DNA of 64,000 nt from Clostridium estertheticum (GTDB lineage: Bacteria; Bacillota; Clostridia; Clostridiales; Clostridiaceae): positions 4,304,501 through 4,368,500 of the forward strand of contig NZ_CP086239.1 of NCBI RefSeq assembly GCF_026650985.1, written 5' to 3'. The number at the start of each line of letters is the position of its first letter. Position 1 is the first letter of the stretch. The position numbers and the translations under genes are program-made. Below, piece by piece: positions 26,894-35,337 of this stretch. A model generated the notes under the pieces. The model did no database searches. It had not been told where the DNA came from and saw nothing but the letters and a program-made list of their open reading frames with translations.

Positions 26894-27063
26894 TTTTTAA
26901 TTCATATAGACGACAACAAGCATCACATTTAAATAGTAAGTATACTAATTAAAAACTTTCTTTGTGGCTACCACAAAAAATAAGTGTTTCTCAAAGAGAA
27001 TAGAAAGCGTTAAAATTATAACATAAAAACGATTGCAATAATAAAATTTAAGGAGGAAATTAT
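26894..27063. other. Intergenic region before the flavin reductase gene
   Basis: No gene seen. It holds a small perfect hairpin (TTTGTGG-CTA-CCACAAA, about 26964-26980) and a weak match to a catabolite-responsive element near 27002-27015 (two mismatches). Neither is firm. Confidence 0.3.
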
Positions 27064-29031
27064 ATGTTTAATAATCTCTTTTCAAAAGGAAAAATAGGTT
27101 CTATGGATACGAAAAATAGAATTGTAATGACATCCATGGGTAACCATTTAGGAAATCCTGATGGTACCATGTCAAAAGCGGATATTGCTTTTTACGGTGC
27201 TAGGGCAAAGGGCGGTGTAGGGGTTATCTTTACAGAGGTATCAATGGTTGAGGAGTCAAGAGGCAGAGGTAACTTATGCCAAATTTCTGTAGCTGATGAT
27301 AAATATATACCTGGCTTAAAAGAATTAGCAGATGAAATTCATAAATATAATAGCAAAATAGTAATTCAAATATATCATCCAGGCAGACAAGGCATAAGCG
27401 TTGTTAATGGAAATTTACCAATGCTAGCACCTAGTGCTATTGAATGTCAATGTGTACATCAACCAACTGTAGCTATGACAACAGAGGAAGTCTCTGATAT
27501 GGTTGAAAAATTCATATTAGCAGCAGTAAGAGTTAAAAAATCAGGTATAGATGGTGTTGAAGTCCATGGAGCTCATGGATATCTAGTAAATCAATTTTTA
27601 AGTCCTCATACAAATCATAGGATCGACAAATATGGTGGAAGCTTTGAGAATAGATTGAGATTTTTAGAGGAAATAGTAATTGGCATTAAAGAAAGATGTG
27701 GAAAAGATTTTCCATTAGTTGTTAGATTGTCTGTTGATGAGTTTTACGAAACCATCGGACTTCCAGAGGAAGGGTTACATCTTAAAGATGGCGTAAAGAT
27801 AGCAGAGCGTATGGAACAATTAGGTGTAGATGCAATAGATGTTAGTTCAGGGACTTATGAAACTATGAATACAGCTTGGGAGCCTAGCTCATTTGACCAA
27901 GGGTGGAAAATAAATTTAGCAGAAACAATTAAAAAATCAGTTAAGATACCAGTAATTGGAGTTTCCGTTATTAGAGACCCTGAGTATGCAGATCAAATTA
28001 TAGCAGATGGTAAAGTAGATTTTGTTGGTTCTGCAAGACAACATTTTGGAGATCCAGAATGGTCAAATAAGGCTAAGGAAGGCAGAACTAATGAAATCAG
28101 AAAATGTATATCATGTCTTCACTGTATGGAAGTACTTATGTCTTCTGATATTACTAAATTACCTTGTCAGTGTGCTATTAATATTCAAAGTGGTAGAGAA
28201 TTAGATTATAGTAATTTTGTAGAAGATGGTGATGGAAGAACTGTAGCTATAATAGGTGCAGGACCTGCAGGATTAGAAGCCGCAAGAGTTCTTGCAATGA
28301 GAAAATTCAAACCTGTAATATTTGAAAAATCAGATAAAATAGGTGGGCAATTAGAATTTGCAAATAAGCCTCCTAAAAAAGAAAAAATAAATTGGCTTAT
28401 AGATTATTTAAGAGTTCAAAATGAAAAATTAGGCACAGAAATAAGATTAGAGACTACACCTACGATAGAGGATTTAAAAGAATTAAATCCTTATGCAGTA
28501 TTTGTTGCGCAAGGCTCAAACCCAATAATGCCAAAGTCTATATCAGGTATTGATGGTAAAGAAGTTTTATCAACTACAGATATATTAAGTGGGAAGATTA
28601 AATTAAAAGACAAAAAAATTGGTGTGGTAGGTTCGGGTATGACTGGGCTCGAAACAGCAGAGTTATTAGCGGAAACGGGCAATGAAGTTAGCCTATTTGA
28701 GATGGCTGATAATATAGGACCAGGATTATTCTTTCAAAACCTTATTGATATAATGGGTAGGACTTCAAAAGATGGTGTCCATCTTTATCCTAAACATAAA
28801 TTAATTAAAATTGAAAATGGAAAATTAACTTTTGAACTTATGGAAAATAATGAAATTAAAGATTATTCCTTTGATAATGTTATTATTTCACTTGGAACTA
28901 GGTCTAATAATAAATTAATAGAAGAGATTAATATAAATTTCGATATAGTCAAGATATTAGGTGATGCATCTAAACCAGGCAGAATTAGAAATGCAATGGA
29001 AACTGGTTTTGTTAATGCATATAATTTATAA
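27064..29031 (+). CDS. Old-yellow-enzyme family NADH:flavin oxidoreductase (enoate reductase-like)
   Basis: A 655-residue flavoenzyme with three parts. An FMN TIM barrel spans about residues 1-340 and includes H-G-A-H-G-Y-L-V-N-Q-F-L-S-P. A 4Fe-4S cysteine motif C-x2-C-x2-C begins near 348, with the fourth Cys in the following C-x-C. A C-terminal FAD/NAD domain has I-G-A-G-P-A-G-L-E-A near 393 and V-G-S-G-M-T-G near 520. This architecture is that of 2,4-dienoyl-CoA reductase, enoate reductase (FldZ) and BaiCD. It reduces an activated C=C bond; the substrate is not known. Its neighbours are an alcohol dehydrogenase and a LysR regulator. Confidence 0.88.
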   Translation: MFNNLFSKGKIGSMDTKNRIVMTSMGNHLGNPDGTMSKADIAFYGARAKGGVGVIFTEVSMVEESRGRGNLCQISVADDKYIPGLKELADEIHKYNSKIVIQIYHPGRQGISVVNGNLPMLAPSAIECQCVHQPTVAMTTEEVSDMVEKFILAAVRVKKSGIDGVEVHGAHGYLVNQFLSPHTNHRIDKYGGSFENRLRFLEEIVIGIKERCGKDFPLVVRLSVDEFYETIGLPEEGLHLKDGVKIAERMEQLGVDAIDVSSGTYETMNTAWEPSSFDQGWKINLAETIKKSVKIPVIGVSVIRDPEYADQIIADGKVDFVGSARQHFGDPEWSNKAKEGRTNEIRKCISCLHCMEVLMSSDITKLPCQCAINIQSGRELDYSNFVEDGDGRTVAIIGAGPAGLEAARVLAMRKFKPVIFEKSDKIGGQLEFANKPPKKEKINWLIDYLRVQNEKLGTEIRLETTPTIEDLKELNPYAVFVAQGSNPIMPKSISGIDGKEVLSTTDILSGKIKLKDKKIGVVGSGMTGLETAELLAETGNEVSLFEMADNIGPGLFFQNLIDIMGRTSKDGVHLYPKHKLIKIENGKLTFELMENNEIKDYSFDNVIISLGTRSNNKLIEEININFDIVKILGDASKPGRIRNAMETGFVNAYNL

Positions 29032-29058
29032 AAAATAAATAGATGGAGGTACAATATT

Positions 29059-30204
29059 ATGGGAAGATATGCGCAAACTTGTCCAATTATTTGTGGAGCA
29101 GGAACAATTAGTTTATTAGGTGAAGAAGCAAAAAAACTAGGTTGTACAAAAGTAATGATAGTATCAGATGAAACTGTTGCACAATTAGAAGGATATGCTA
29201 AGGCAAAACAAAGCTTGATAGATTCAGGTATAGAAATTGTAGAATTTAAAAAAGTAATTGCCGATCCACCAGATTATATAATAAATGAAGGTGGAGAAAT
29301 AGCGAAATCAGAAAAAATAGATGGTATAGTTGCAATTGGTGGGGGAAGTCCTATGGATGCAGCTAAGGGCATAAATGTATTAGTTAATAATCCAGGCCCC
29401 GTTAATAAGTATTTTGGTAATCCTTTTTATACTCCTGGAGTTCCCGTGATAATGGTAGTTGCAACTGCTGGGACCGGAAGTGAGAGTACATCTATTGGGG
29501 TAATAACAGATACAATTAATAATGTTAAAAATTCTGTTATTTGTAATTCTACTTTAGGTATATTAGATCCAGAAATAACAATATCTGTACCAAAAGATAT
29601 AACAGCTAATACAGGTATTGATACAATGTCACATGCAGTAGAAGCAATTACAGCAAAAGATCCTAATCCTAAGTCAGAACTTTTAGCAACGGATGCTATA
29701 AAAAAAGTAATGCAGTACCTTCCAATAGCTATGAGTGATGGTAAAAATATTGAAGCTAGAGAAAATCTTTTGCTTGCAAGTAATTTTGCAGGACTTGCTT
29801 TTAATGATGCATTAGTACATATAGGACATGCTATTGCCCATTCAGTTGGTGCTAAGTTCCATGTTACACATGGAGTAATATGCGGTCTTGTAATGCCTGA
29901 AGTTATGAAGTATGCGGCTGATTTTAAAGCAGATAAAGTTAAAGTTGTTGGAGAAGCTATGGGTATTAGATTTAGTGGAAATGAAACAGATATAGAAATT
30001 GGCGAAATCGTAGCTGTAGAAATGCGCAAATTTGTAAAAAAAGTAGGAATTAAATCCTTAAAAGAATTAGGAATAGTAAGAGAAGAATTAATAGGAATAG
30101 CAGAAATGGTATTAGCTGATGCATGTTATAATTTCGTACCAAAACAATTAACTAAAGAAGAAGTTCAAGTAATTCTTGGAAATATGTACGATAATTATAA
30201 ATAA
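29059..30204 (+). CDS. Iron-containing alcohol dehydrogenase
   Basis: A 381-residue group III (iron) alcohol dehydrogenase. NAD-binding G-G-G-S-P-M-D-A-A-K is near residue 97. The metal ligands lie in the conserved D-T-M-S-H-A-V-E segment and in the H-x-x-x-H ligands of V-H-I-G-H-A-I-A-H-S-V-G and H-V-T-H-G. It interconverts an alcohol and an aldehyde with NAD(H). It is 27 bases from the flavin reductase gene with a GGAGGT site, so both are probably co-transcribed and may act on one unsaturated substrate. Confidence 0.92.
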   Translation: MGRYAQTCPIICGAGTISLLGEEAKKLGCTKVMIVSDETVAQLEGYAKAKQSLIDSGIEIVEFKKVIADPPDYIINEGGEIAKSEKIDGIVAIGGGSPMDAAKGINVLVNNPGPVNKYFGNPFYTPGVPVIMVVATAGTGSESTSIGVITDTINNVKNSVICNSTLGILDPEITISVPKDITANTGIDTMSHAVEAITAKDPNPKSELLATDAIKKVMQYLPIAMSDGKNIEARENLLLASNFAGLAFNDALVHIGHAIAHSVGAKFHVTHGVICGLVMPEVMKYAADFKADKVKVVGEAMGIRFSGNETDIEIGEIVAVEMRKFVKKVGIKSLKELGIVREELIGIAEMVLADACYNFVPKQLTKEEVQVILGNMYDNYK

Positions 30205-30230
30205 TATTTGCTTTTTACAAAATATTTTGT

Positions 30231-30263
30231 TATATAGGATATAATAGACTTGTATCCTATATA
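30231..30263. repeat. Perfect dyad between the dehydrogenase and LysR genes
   Basis: TATATAGGATA and TATCCTATATA (11-bp arms, 11-base loop). It could be an operator or an RNA hairpin ahead of the terminator. Function unknown. Confidence 0.4.
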
Positions 30264-30280
30264 AGCATATGAGATAAAAT

Positions 30281-30320
30281 AACAATTAAGTATGCTGGCA
30301 TGCTTAATTGTTATTTTTTC
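30281..30320 (+). terminator. Terminator after the iron alcohol dehydrogenase gene
   Basis: The stem AACAATTAAGTATGC / GCATGCTTAATTGTT has a 2-base loop and is followed by TTATTTTTT. Confidence 0.85.
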
Positions 30321-30357
30321 GACCATAACTAAATAATATTTAGTTTAAGGAGGATTT

Positions 30358-31257
30358 ATGAATATAAATTCATTAAAATATTTTGTGAAAGCATGTAAAG
30401 ATAAAAATTTCACTAAATCATCTAAAGATCTTTTTATAACACAACAAGCATTTAGTAGGATAATTAGCAATTTGGAAAAGGAATTAAGTACTCCTCTTTT
30501 CAAAAGAAATTCTCGTGGTGTTGAGTTAACACAAATAGGTGAATATATTTATCCAAAAGCCGATAAGCTTATTAATGAGTTTAAGGATTTTGAAGATGAT
30601 ATCAATGAAAAGATACAATTTAAAAAGAAAAAATTACATATAGGATTCGCTCCAGGAACTCTTAGAACGTTAGGAAGCAAATATATAGTTGAATTTAGTA
30701 AAGAGTTTTTAAACATTGATATTGTAATACATGAATATACAGATATTGCATGTGAAGCTAATGTATTAAATGGTAGCATTGATATGGCATGCACTATAAA
30801 TCCAAGGAATACCATTGATTTTTCATATTATAATTTAAAAAAGGATTATTTAGTAGCGGTAGTTAATAAAAACAATCCTATTGCTAAAAAGCAGAGTATA
30901 AATTTTACAGATTTACGAAATGAAAAACTTATTCTGTTGGACGAAACATTTCGAATACAGTCTTTAATAATGGAAAACTTTATAGAGGCAGGATTTGAAC
31001 CCGATATTTTAGTTAAATGTACATTTGACTTATTGATAGCTTATGATTTTGTAGCTTTAAATAAAGGCGTATTTATCTTTGTGAACTGTTTGGCTAATAC
31101 AGGTGCTTATGATGAGATATGCTGCGTCAAAATAAAGACTCCAACTGCTATGTGGGATATAGGTTTTCTTGTAAAAAAAGATATAATAATAAATAAAAAT
31201 ATGAAAATATTTATGAATTATTTCCTAAATAGAAATAATCAAAAAATTATTATATAA
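30358..31257 (+). CDS. LysR-family transcriptional regulator
   Basis: A 299-residue regulator with the LysR winged HTH at residues 1-60 (S-L-K-Y-F-V-K-A...F-T-K-S-S...Q-Q-A-F-S-R-I-I-S-N-L-E). The effector-binding domain follows, with I-G-F-A-P-G-T near residue 98. A good AAGGAGG precedes the ATG. It is separated from the enzymes by a terminator and lies in the same direction, so it is a candidate regulator of the flavin reductase-dehydrogenase pair. The effector is unknown. Confidence 0.9.
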   Translation: MNINSLKYFVKACKDKNFTKSSKDLFITQQAFSRIISNLEKELSTPLFKRNSRGVELTQIGEYIYPKADKLINEFKDFEDDINEKIQFKKKKLHIGFAPGTLRTLGSKYIVEFSKEFLNIDIVIHEYTDIACEANVLNGSIDMACTINPRNTIDFSYYNLKKDYLVAVVNKNNPIAKKQSINFTDLRNEKLILLDETFRIQSLIMENFIEAGFEPDILVKCTFDLLIAYDFVALNKGVFIFVNCLANTGAYDEICCVKIKTPTAMWDIGFLVKKDIIINKNMKIFMNYFLNRNNQKIII

Positions 31258-31319
31258 AAGCTATATAAGGTTAATAATCAAAGTACAACAATAAAAATAT
31301 AATGAAAGAAGGTATTAAT

Positions 31320-32138
31320 ATGAATGAAATTTTTGATTCTTACAAGATAGTATTACCTCAATTAAAAGAGATGTTACAAGAGGACATATCTATAGCATTA
31401 TGTGATACTACAAAAATCATAAAAAACTATGCTGCGGACTCCTTCAGTATTCCAGGCAATGAGGGTGATATTCTTAAACATGGTGAGCCTATATGGGAGG
31501 CAATTAATCAGAACAAGTTGATGGTTGGAATAGTACCAAAAGAATATTATGGATTTTCTTTTCAAGCAATTTCTTATCCAATTAGAGACAAGAATGGACA
31601 AGCTATAGGGTGTGTTGCTATAGGTAAAGATTTAACAAATAAGATTAATTTTGAAGAATCTACTGAAAGTTTATTTGCTACACTTGAGCAAACAAATGCA
31701 AGCATACAGGAACTTAATCAAGGTTCGGAAAAATTATTTTCAATAATAAATGATATTGTAAAATCTCTGAAGGAATCAGAAAAGAGTATTCAAAAAAATG
31801 CGGAAATAGTTAAGTCAATACACGATATAGCAACTCAGTCAAATCTATTAGGATTAAATGCAGCAATTGAAGCTTCAAGAGCTGGAGAATTTGGTAGGGG
31901 ATTTTCTGTTGTAGCGACTGAAATGAGAAAACTAGCTCATATTAGCAAGCAATCAGCTGATAATGTTTCCAAAGATTTAGAAGAAATGAAAAAAAATATG
32001 GATGCAGTTTTAGAAATAGTAGATAAAGCAGTTGAAGTGTCAGAAAGTCAAAGTCTTACAACTAAAGAAATATCATCTGCATTAGAAGAAATTACAAAAA
32101 GTTCAGAAAAAATAGTAACTCATGTAAAAGAACTTTAA
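31320..32138 (+). CDS. Soluble methyl-accepting chemotaxis-type protein
   Basis: A 272-residue protein with no membrane segment. The N-terminal ~115 residues form a small sensor domain ending in [12 protein letters not shown]-like in style. The C-terminal half is an MCP signalling hairpin with the tip motif [21 protein letters not shown]. The GAAGG site fits the ATG at 31320 better than the in-frame ATG at 31302. It would sense a cytoplasmic signal and act on CheA/CheW. Its target process is unknown. Confidence 0.85.
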   Translation: MNEIFDSYKIVLPQLKEMLQEDISIALCDTTKIIKNYAADSFSIPGNEGDILKHGEPIWEAINQNKLMVGIVPKEYYGFSFQAISYPIRDKNGQAIGCVAIGKDLTNKINFEESTESLFATLEQTNASIQELNQGSEKLFSIINDIVKSLKESEKSIQKNAEIVKSIHDIATQSNLLGLNAAIEASRAGEFGRGFSVVATEMRKLAHISKQSADNVSKDLEEMKKNMDAVLEIVDKAVEVSESQSLTTKEISSALEEITKSSEKIVTHVKEL

Positions 32139-32196
32139 GTTAACTTGCATGCATTTTATTGTTTATGAATAAATGCTTGTATTATATATTAAAGGT

Positions 32197-32248
32197 GAAA
32201 ACCCATCAGATTTTAATTCTGATGGGTTTTCGTATATCTTTTTTTATA
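32197..32248 (+). terminator. Terminator after the chemoreceptor gene
   Basis: The perfect stem GAAAACCCATCAGA / TCTGATGGGTTTTC is followed by a T-rich tract. Confidence 0.85.
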
Positions 32249-32379
32249 TAGTTGTCAAAAAATATTAACTTAAGTATAATTGCTTATATACTGTATAGAA
32301 TATTTTGAATCCAGGACAACATATATGGGTTATGGCATTAAATGAAAATATAAGATGACAAATTAATAGGAGAATAAAC

Positions 32380-33132
32380 ATGGAATTTTTAGAGTGTAAT
32401 CAATATCTTAGAAGGTTAGAACTTAAAAGAGAAAGTGTTGAGTCTTTTTCAAATTATCCCTTCTGTTTACCTACCATAAAGAATTTATCAAGTTTAGATT
32501 TTCATCCAAAAGTAACATTTATTGTAGGGGAAAATGGTTCGGGTAAATCGACAATTTTGGAGGCAATAGCAATTGCTTGTGGATTTAATCCTGAAGGTGG
32601 AACAATCAATTTCAACTTTTCATCCATGAACACACACTCAGAATTATACAAATATATAAAGTTAGTTAAGGGAGTAAAAAAACCAAAGAATGGATTTTTC
32701 CTAAGGGCAGAGAGTTTCTATAACCTTGCGAGCAATATTGATGAACTTGATAGAGTTGATGGAGGACCAAAACTTGTGTCTTCATACGGAGGTCAATCAC
32801 TGCATAAACAATCCCATGGAGAGTCTTTTTTTGCTGTGTTTATGAATAGGTTTGGCGGTAATGGACTGTATATATTAGACGAGCCAGAGGCTGCATTATC
32901 TCCATCAAGGCAGATGTCTATGCTTACAAGAATTCATGAGTTAGTTAATATGGGTTCTCAATTTATTATTTCAACTCATTCTCCAATTATAATGGCCTAC
33001 CCAGAATCAACTATTTATGAAATAAAAGATAAGATGGAAGTTGTTAGATACGAAGAAACTGAAAACTATCAGATAACGAAAAACTTTATTAATAATAGGG
33101 ATAAGATGCTTCGTATTCTAATTGATGGATAA
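32380..33132 (+). CDS. AAA-type ATPase (COG3910-like)
   Basis: A 250-residue single-domain ATPase of the RecF/ABC-like group. Walker A is G-E-N-G-S-G-K-S-T (about residue 51), the signature-like region is Q-S-H-G-E-S, Walker B is Y-I-L-D-E-P-E-A-A-L-S-P, and a switch histidine occurs in I-S-T-H-S-P. This is the compact form found singly in many bacteria with no assigned role. A GGAG site precedes the ATG. No nuclease or toxin partner lies next to it, so there is no basis for calling it a defence gene. Confidence 0.85.
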   Translation: MEFLECNQYLRRLELKRESVESFSNYPFCLPTIKNLSSLDFHPKVTFIVGENGSGKSTILEAIAIACGFNPEGGTINFNFSSMNTHSELYKYIKLVKGVKKPKNGFFLRAESFYNLASNIDELDRVDGGPKLVSSYGGQSLHKQSHGESFFAVFMNRFGGNGLYILDEPEAALSPSRQMSMLTRIHELVNMGSQFIISTHSPIIMAYPESTIYEIKDKMEVVRYEETENYQITKNFINNRDKMLRILIDG

Positions 33133-33145
33133 GATATATCATGGG

Positions 33146-33175
33146 AAGTACCCCCACCATTAGATGGGGACTTAA
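33146..33175. terminator. Hairpin between convergent genes
   Basis: AAGTACCCCCA and TGGGGACTT pair with one bulge. It lies between the ATPase and the leftward operon end. T-tracts are poor on both sides, so termination is uncertain. Confidence 0.45.
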
Positions 33176-33206
33176 AATATTAACATCAGGATACAATATT
33201 ATAAAA

Positions 33207-34244
33207 TTAAGGTAAATTTACTTTTTTGATAATTCCATTATCTATTGAAATTATTTTATTATCAGTTATTTCTATAATTGTTCCGGCATAAGAAGTCTTT
33301 TTCTTAGATACTTGATTAGTAACATAACCTTCTGAATTACTATCTATAAATATAGCACCACTTTTAGTTACGCTAATGAGTTTTTTATCTACAGGAGAGT
33401 TAAGTACTATGGAGGTCCATTTCTTTACAGATTCATCTGTAGACCCATACAATATCTTATAAACTTTTCCGTTTTTGAGAGCCCCTATATATATATTATC
33501 TTTGTTATCTGTATTAAAAAGGCATGCTTGTATATTGCCTAGACTCCAAGCGATATTTGAAACCTTTATTAAGTTGGTTGAGGTATCTTCATAAATAAGA
33601 TTTGGTTTATGATCAAACGTTCTAATTTTTCCAATATGTTTAGAGTTAAAAATACGAATAGTTTCGTCATTAACGTCATTATTAAATACATCGCTTGTCC
33701 AGTTGTTTCGCGTCACTTTTATATAGTATATCTTCATTTTAGGTGACATTTGTATATCGCTAATAATATCTTTGCTATTAGAGAGGGTAAATGTTATGTC
33801 CTTATTGCTTGAGTCGGTGGGGGTTTGTAGTTTATTGGTATCAGCGTTGTAGGTAAAAGTGTTAATAGTAATCTTCATGTTTGTTTTCTTTTCGCATATG
33901 GACATGGAATCTACGTCCGGCTGCCACTTACTATAAATTATCTGTGAATTGTCTATATCACCAACTATATCGGATTTTCCTGTATATGAATTAATAACTG
34001 TTAGTTTAGAATTATCATAATAGGAAATATATTTACCATCAAAAGATGATTGAATTTTACTCGCGGTAGTTGGTATTTTTATAGAAAGATGTAGATCAAC
34101 TTCTTTGTGATTTTTAACTATTTCCTCATTTACCTTAGTATTGAGTAATGTTTTTTGATAGTATTTATCAGATATAAAAAATATACAACTTTGTAATACT
34201 AGTGCAAGGATACTCCAACCCACTATTCTTTTAAATATTTTCAT
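33207..34244 (-). CDS. Hypothetical secreted or membrane-anchored protein, beta-propeller-like
   Basis: A 345-residue protein with an N-terminal transmembrane segment (about residues 7-26). The rest is rich in short beta strands with repeated patterns such as S-S-F-D-G-K-Y-I-S-Y-Y-D and L-T-V-I-N-S-Y-T-G-K, in the style of a TolB or WD-like propeller. I do not recognise the family. It is the last gene of the leftward BlaI operon, 15 bases after the NAGPA gene, so it probably works outside the cell with the NAGPA-domain proteins. Confidence 0.6.
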   Translation of the reverse strand: MKIFKRIVGWSILALVLQSCIFFISDKYYQKTLLNTKVNEEIVKNHKEVDLHLSIKIPTTASKIQSSFDGKYISYYDNSKLTVINSYTGKSDIVGDIDNSQIIYSKWQPDVDSMSICEKKTNMKITINTFTYNADTNKLQTPTDSSNKDITFTLSNSKDIISDIQMSPKMKIYYIKVTRNNWTSDVFNNDVNDETIRIFNSKHIGKIRTFDHKPNLIYEDTSTNLIKVSNIAWSLGNIQACLFNTDNKDNIYIGALKNGKVYKILYGSTDESVKKWTSIVLNSPVDKKLISVTKSGAIFIDSNSEGYVTNQVSKKKTSYAGTIIEITDNKIISIDNGIIKKVNLP

Positions 34245-34259
34245 AAATAATAATCTCCT

Positions 34260-35249
34260 TTAAGGTTCCACATAAATTGAGGTGGCAACATACCTTTCAC
34301 CATTCCAACCATGAGGGCTATTTACTAATGCGCCATCTTGATACATTGTGCTAGAAAAACCACCATCTAGGTTAGATGCGTTGACAGCACCGTGTTTTAG
34401 TAGCTCGTCTTGGATGTCCTTAAGTGTAGCGCCTGATTTTTTAAGATTTGCACGCCCATCCATTACAAGAAACAAAATTGTTCCGTCAACAGTTTGACCG
34501 ATGGCAGTTCTTGGTTGGAAACCATCAGCAGCAGCATCTTCATCATTAATTTGGCCTTTACCATTAATAATTAGAACAGGAGGTCTAAAACATAAAGCTT
34601 CTGTAACATTTAATTTTTTAAGTTCATTAACACTGTAATTACCAACTATAAGTTTCCCGACATTTGTAAATGCTGTAACGCTTTGCTTAGTAGTATCATT
34701 ACTATCATTAGAAATTACTTTCCCATTAGATATTAGAAAACCTCCCGCATAAGCACCTGTACCTCCAAAGCTTCCTTTGTTGTTATCAGTAAAAGATCCT
34801 CCATTTATGGCTGCTACTGCATTATGTGCCTTTGCCATTTCGCTTGTTTTTTCGCCTTCTACCCTTAAATTTTTACTATATGCTATTTTGACTTTTAAGG
34901 GATTAGGGATTTCTAACAGATATCCGTCATATCTTCCTGAATCTGGATGCAAATTATATCTAACTATCTCATTACTTGATTTCTTATCAATATTAATAGC
35001 TGCTATGCTAACCTTTGTATCTTCTTTAATATTACTTTTATTAGTTATTTTATTTATCTCGGCTGTAGATAAGAAGGTAGTGGCCAAATATTGATGCCTA
35101 GTTCCCATAATTGTAGCTACTACGACCTTCTTTAAGCTAGTGAATGGTCCTCTAAAGACATAAAATGGTGCTGTTATCGTGGTGAATAATGTCATATACA
35201 ATATGAAAATTATTACTGGTTTTAATTTTTTATCTTTATTTTGGGACAT
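34260..35249 (-). CDS. Membrane-anchored phosphodiester glycosidase (NAGPA) domain protein
   Basis: A 329-residue protein with an N-terminal membrane helix (about residues 12-32) and a NAGPA/DUF2233 domain (about 110-329). Typical motifs are A-I-N-G-G-S-F, G-F-L-I-S-N-G-K-V, P-R-T-A-I-G-Q, L-V-M-D-G-R and the closing N-L-D-G-G-F-S-S-T-M. The family cleaves or handles sugar phosphodiester links, as in GlcNAc-1-phosphodiester glycosidase, and in bacteria is tied to exopolysaccharides or wall polymers. It is a clear paralogue of the C-terminal domain of the upstream M56 protein. A GGAGG site precedes the ATG. Confidence 0.88.
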   Translation of the reverse strand: MSQNKDKKLKPVIIFILYMTLFTTITAPFYVFRGPFTSLKKVVVATIMGTRHQYLATTFLSTAEINKITNKSNIKEDTKVSIAAINIDKKSSNEIVRYNLHPDSGRYDGYLLEIPNPLKVKIAYSKNLRVEGEKTSEMAKAHNAVAAINGGSFTDNNKGSFGGTGAYAGGFLISNGKVISNDSNDTTKQSVTAFTNVGKLIVGNYSVNELKKLNVTEALCFRPPVLIINGKGQINDEDAAADGFQPRTAIGQTVDGTILFLVMDGRANLKKSGATLKDIQDELLKHGAVNASNLDGGFSSTMYQDGALVNSPHGWNGERYVATSIYVEP

Positions 35250-35337
35250 TATAATCCTCCTTTTAATAGTGTAAGAAATTATGCAGAGATTTTCTATCTA
35301 AAGCAATTTATAAAATTTACTAATTACTAATAACTTC

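Noticed and set aside
32380-33132. ATPase considered as part of an anti-phage defence system.
   Set aside because: It is a single compact COG3910-type ATPase with no nuclease, toxin or methylase beside it.
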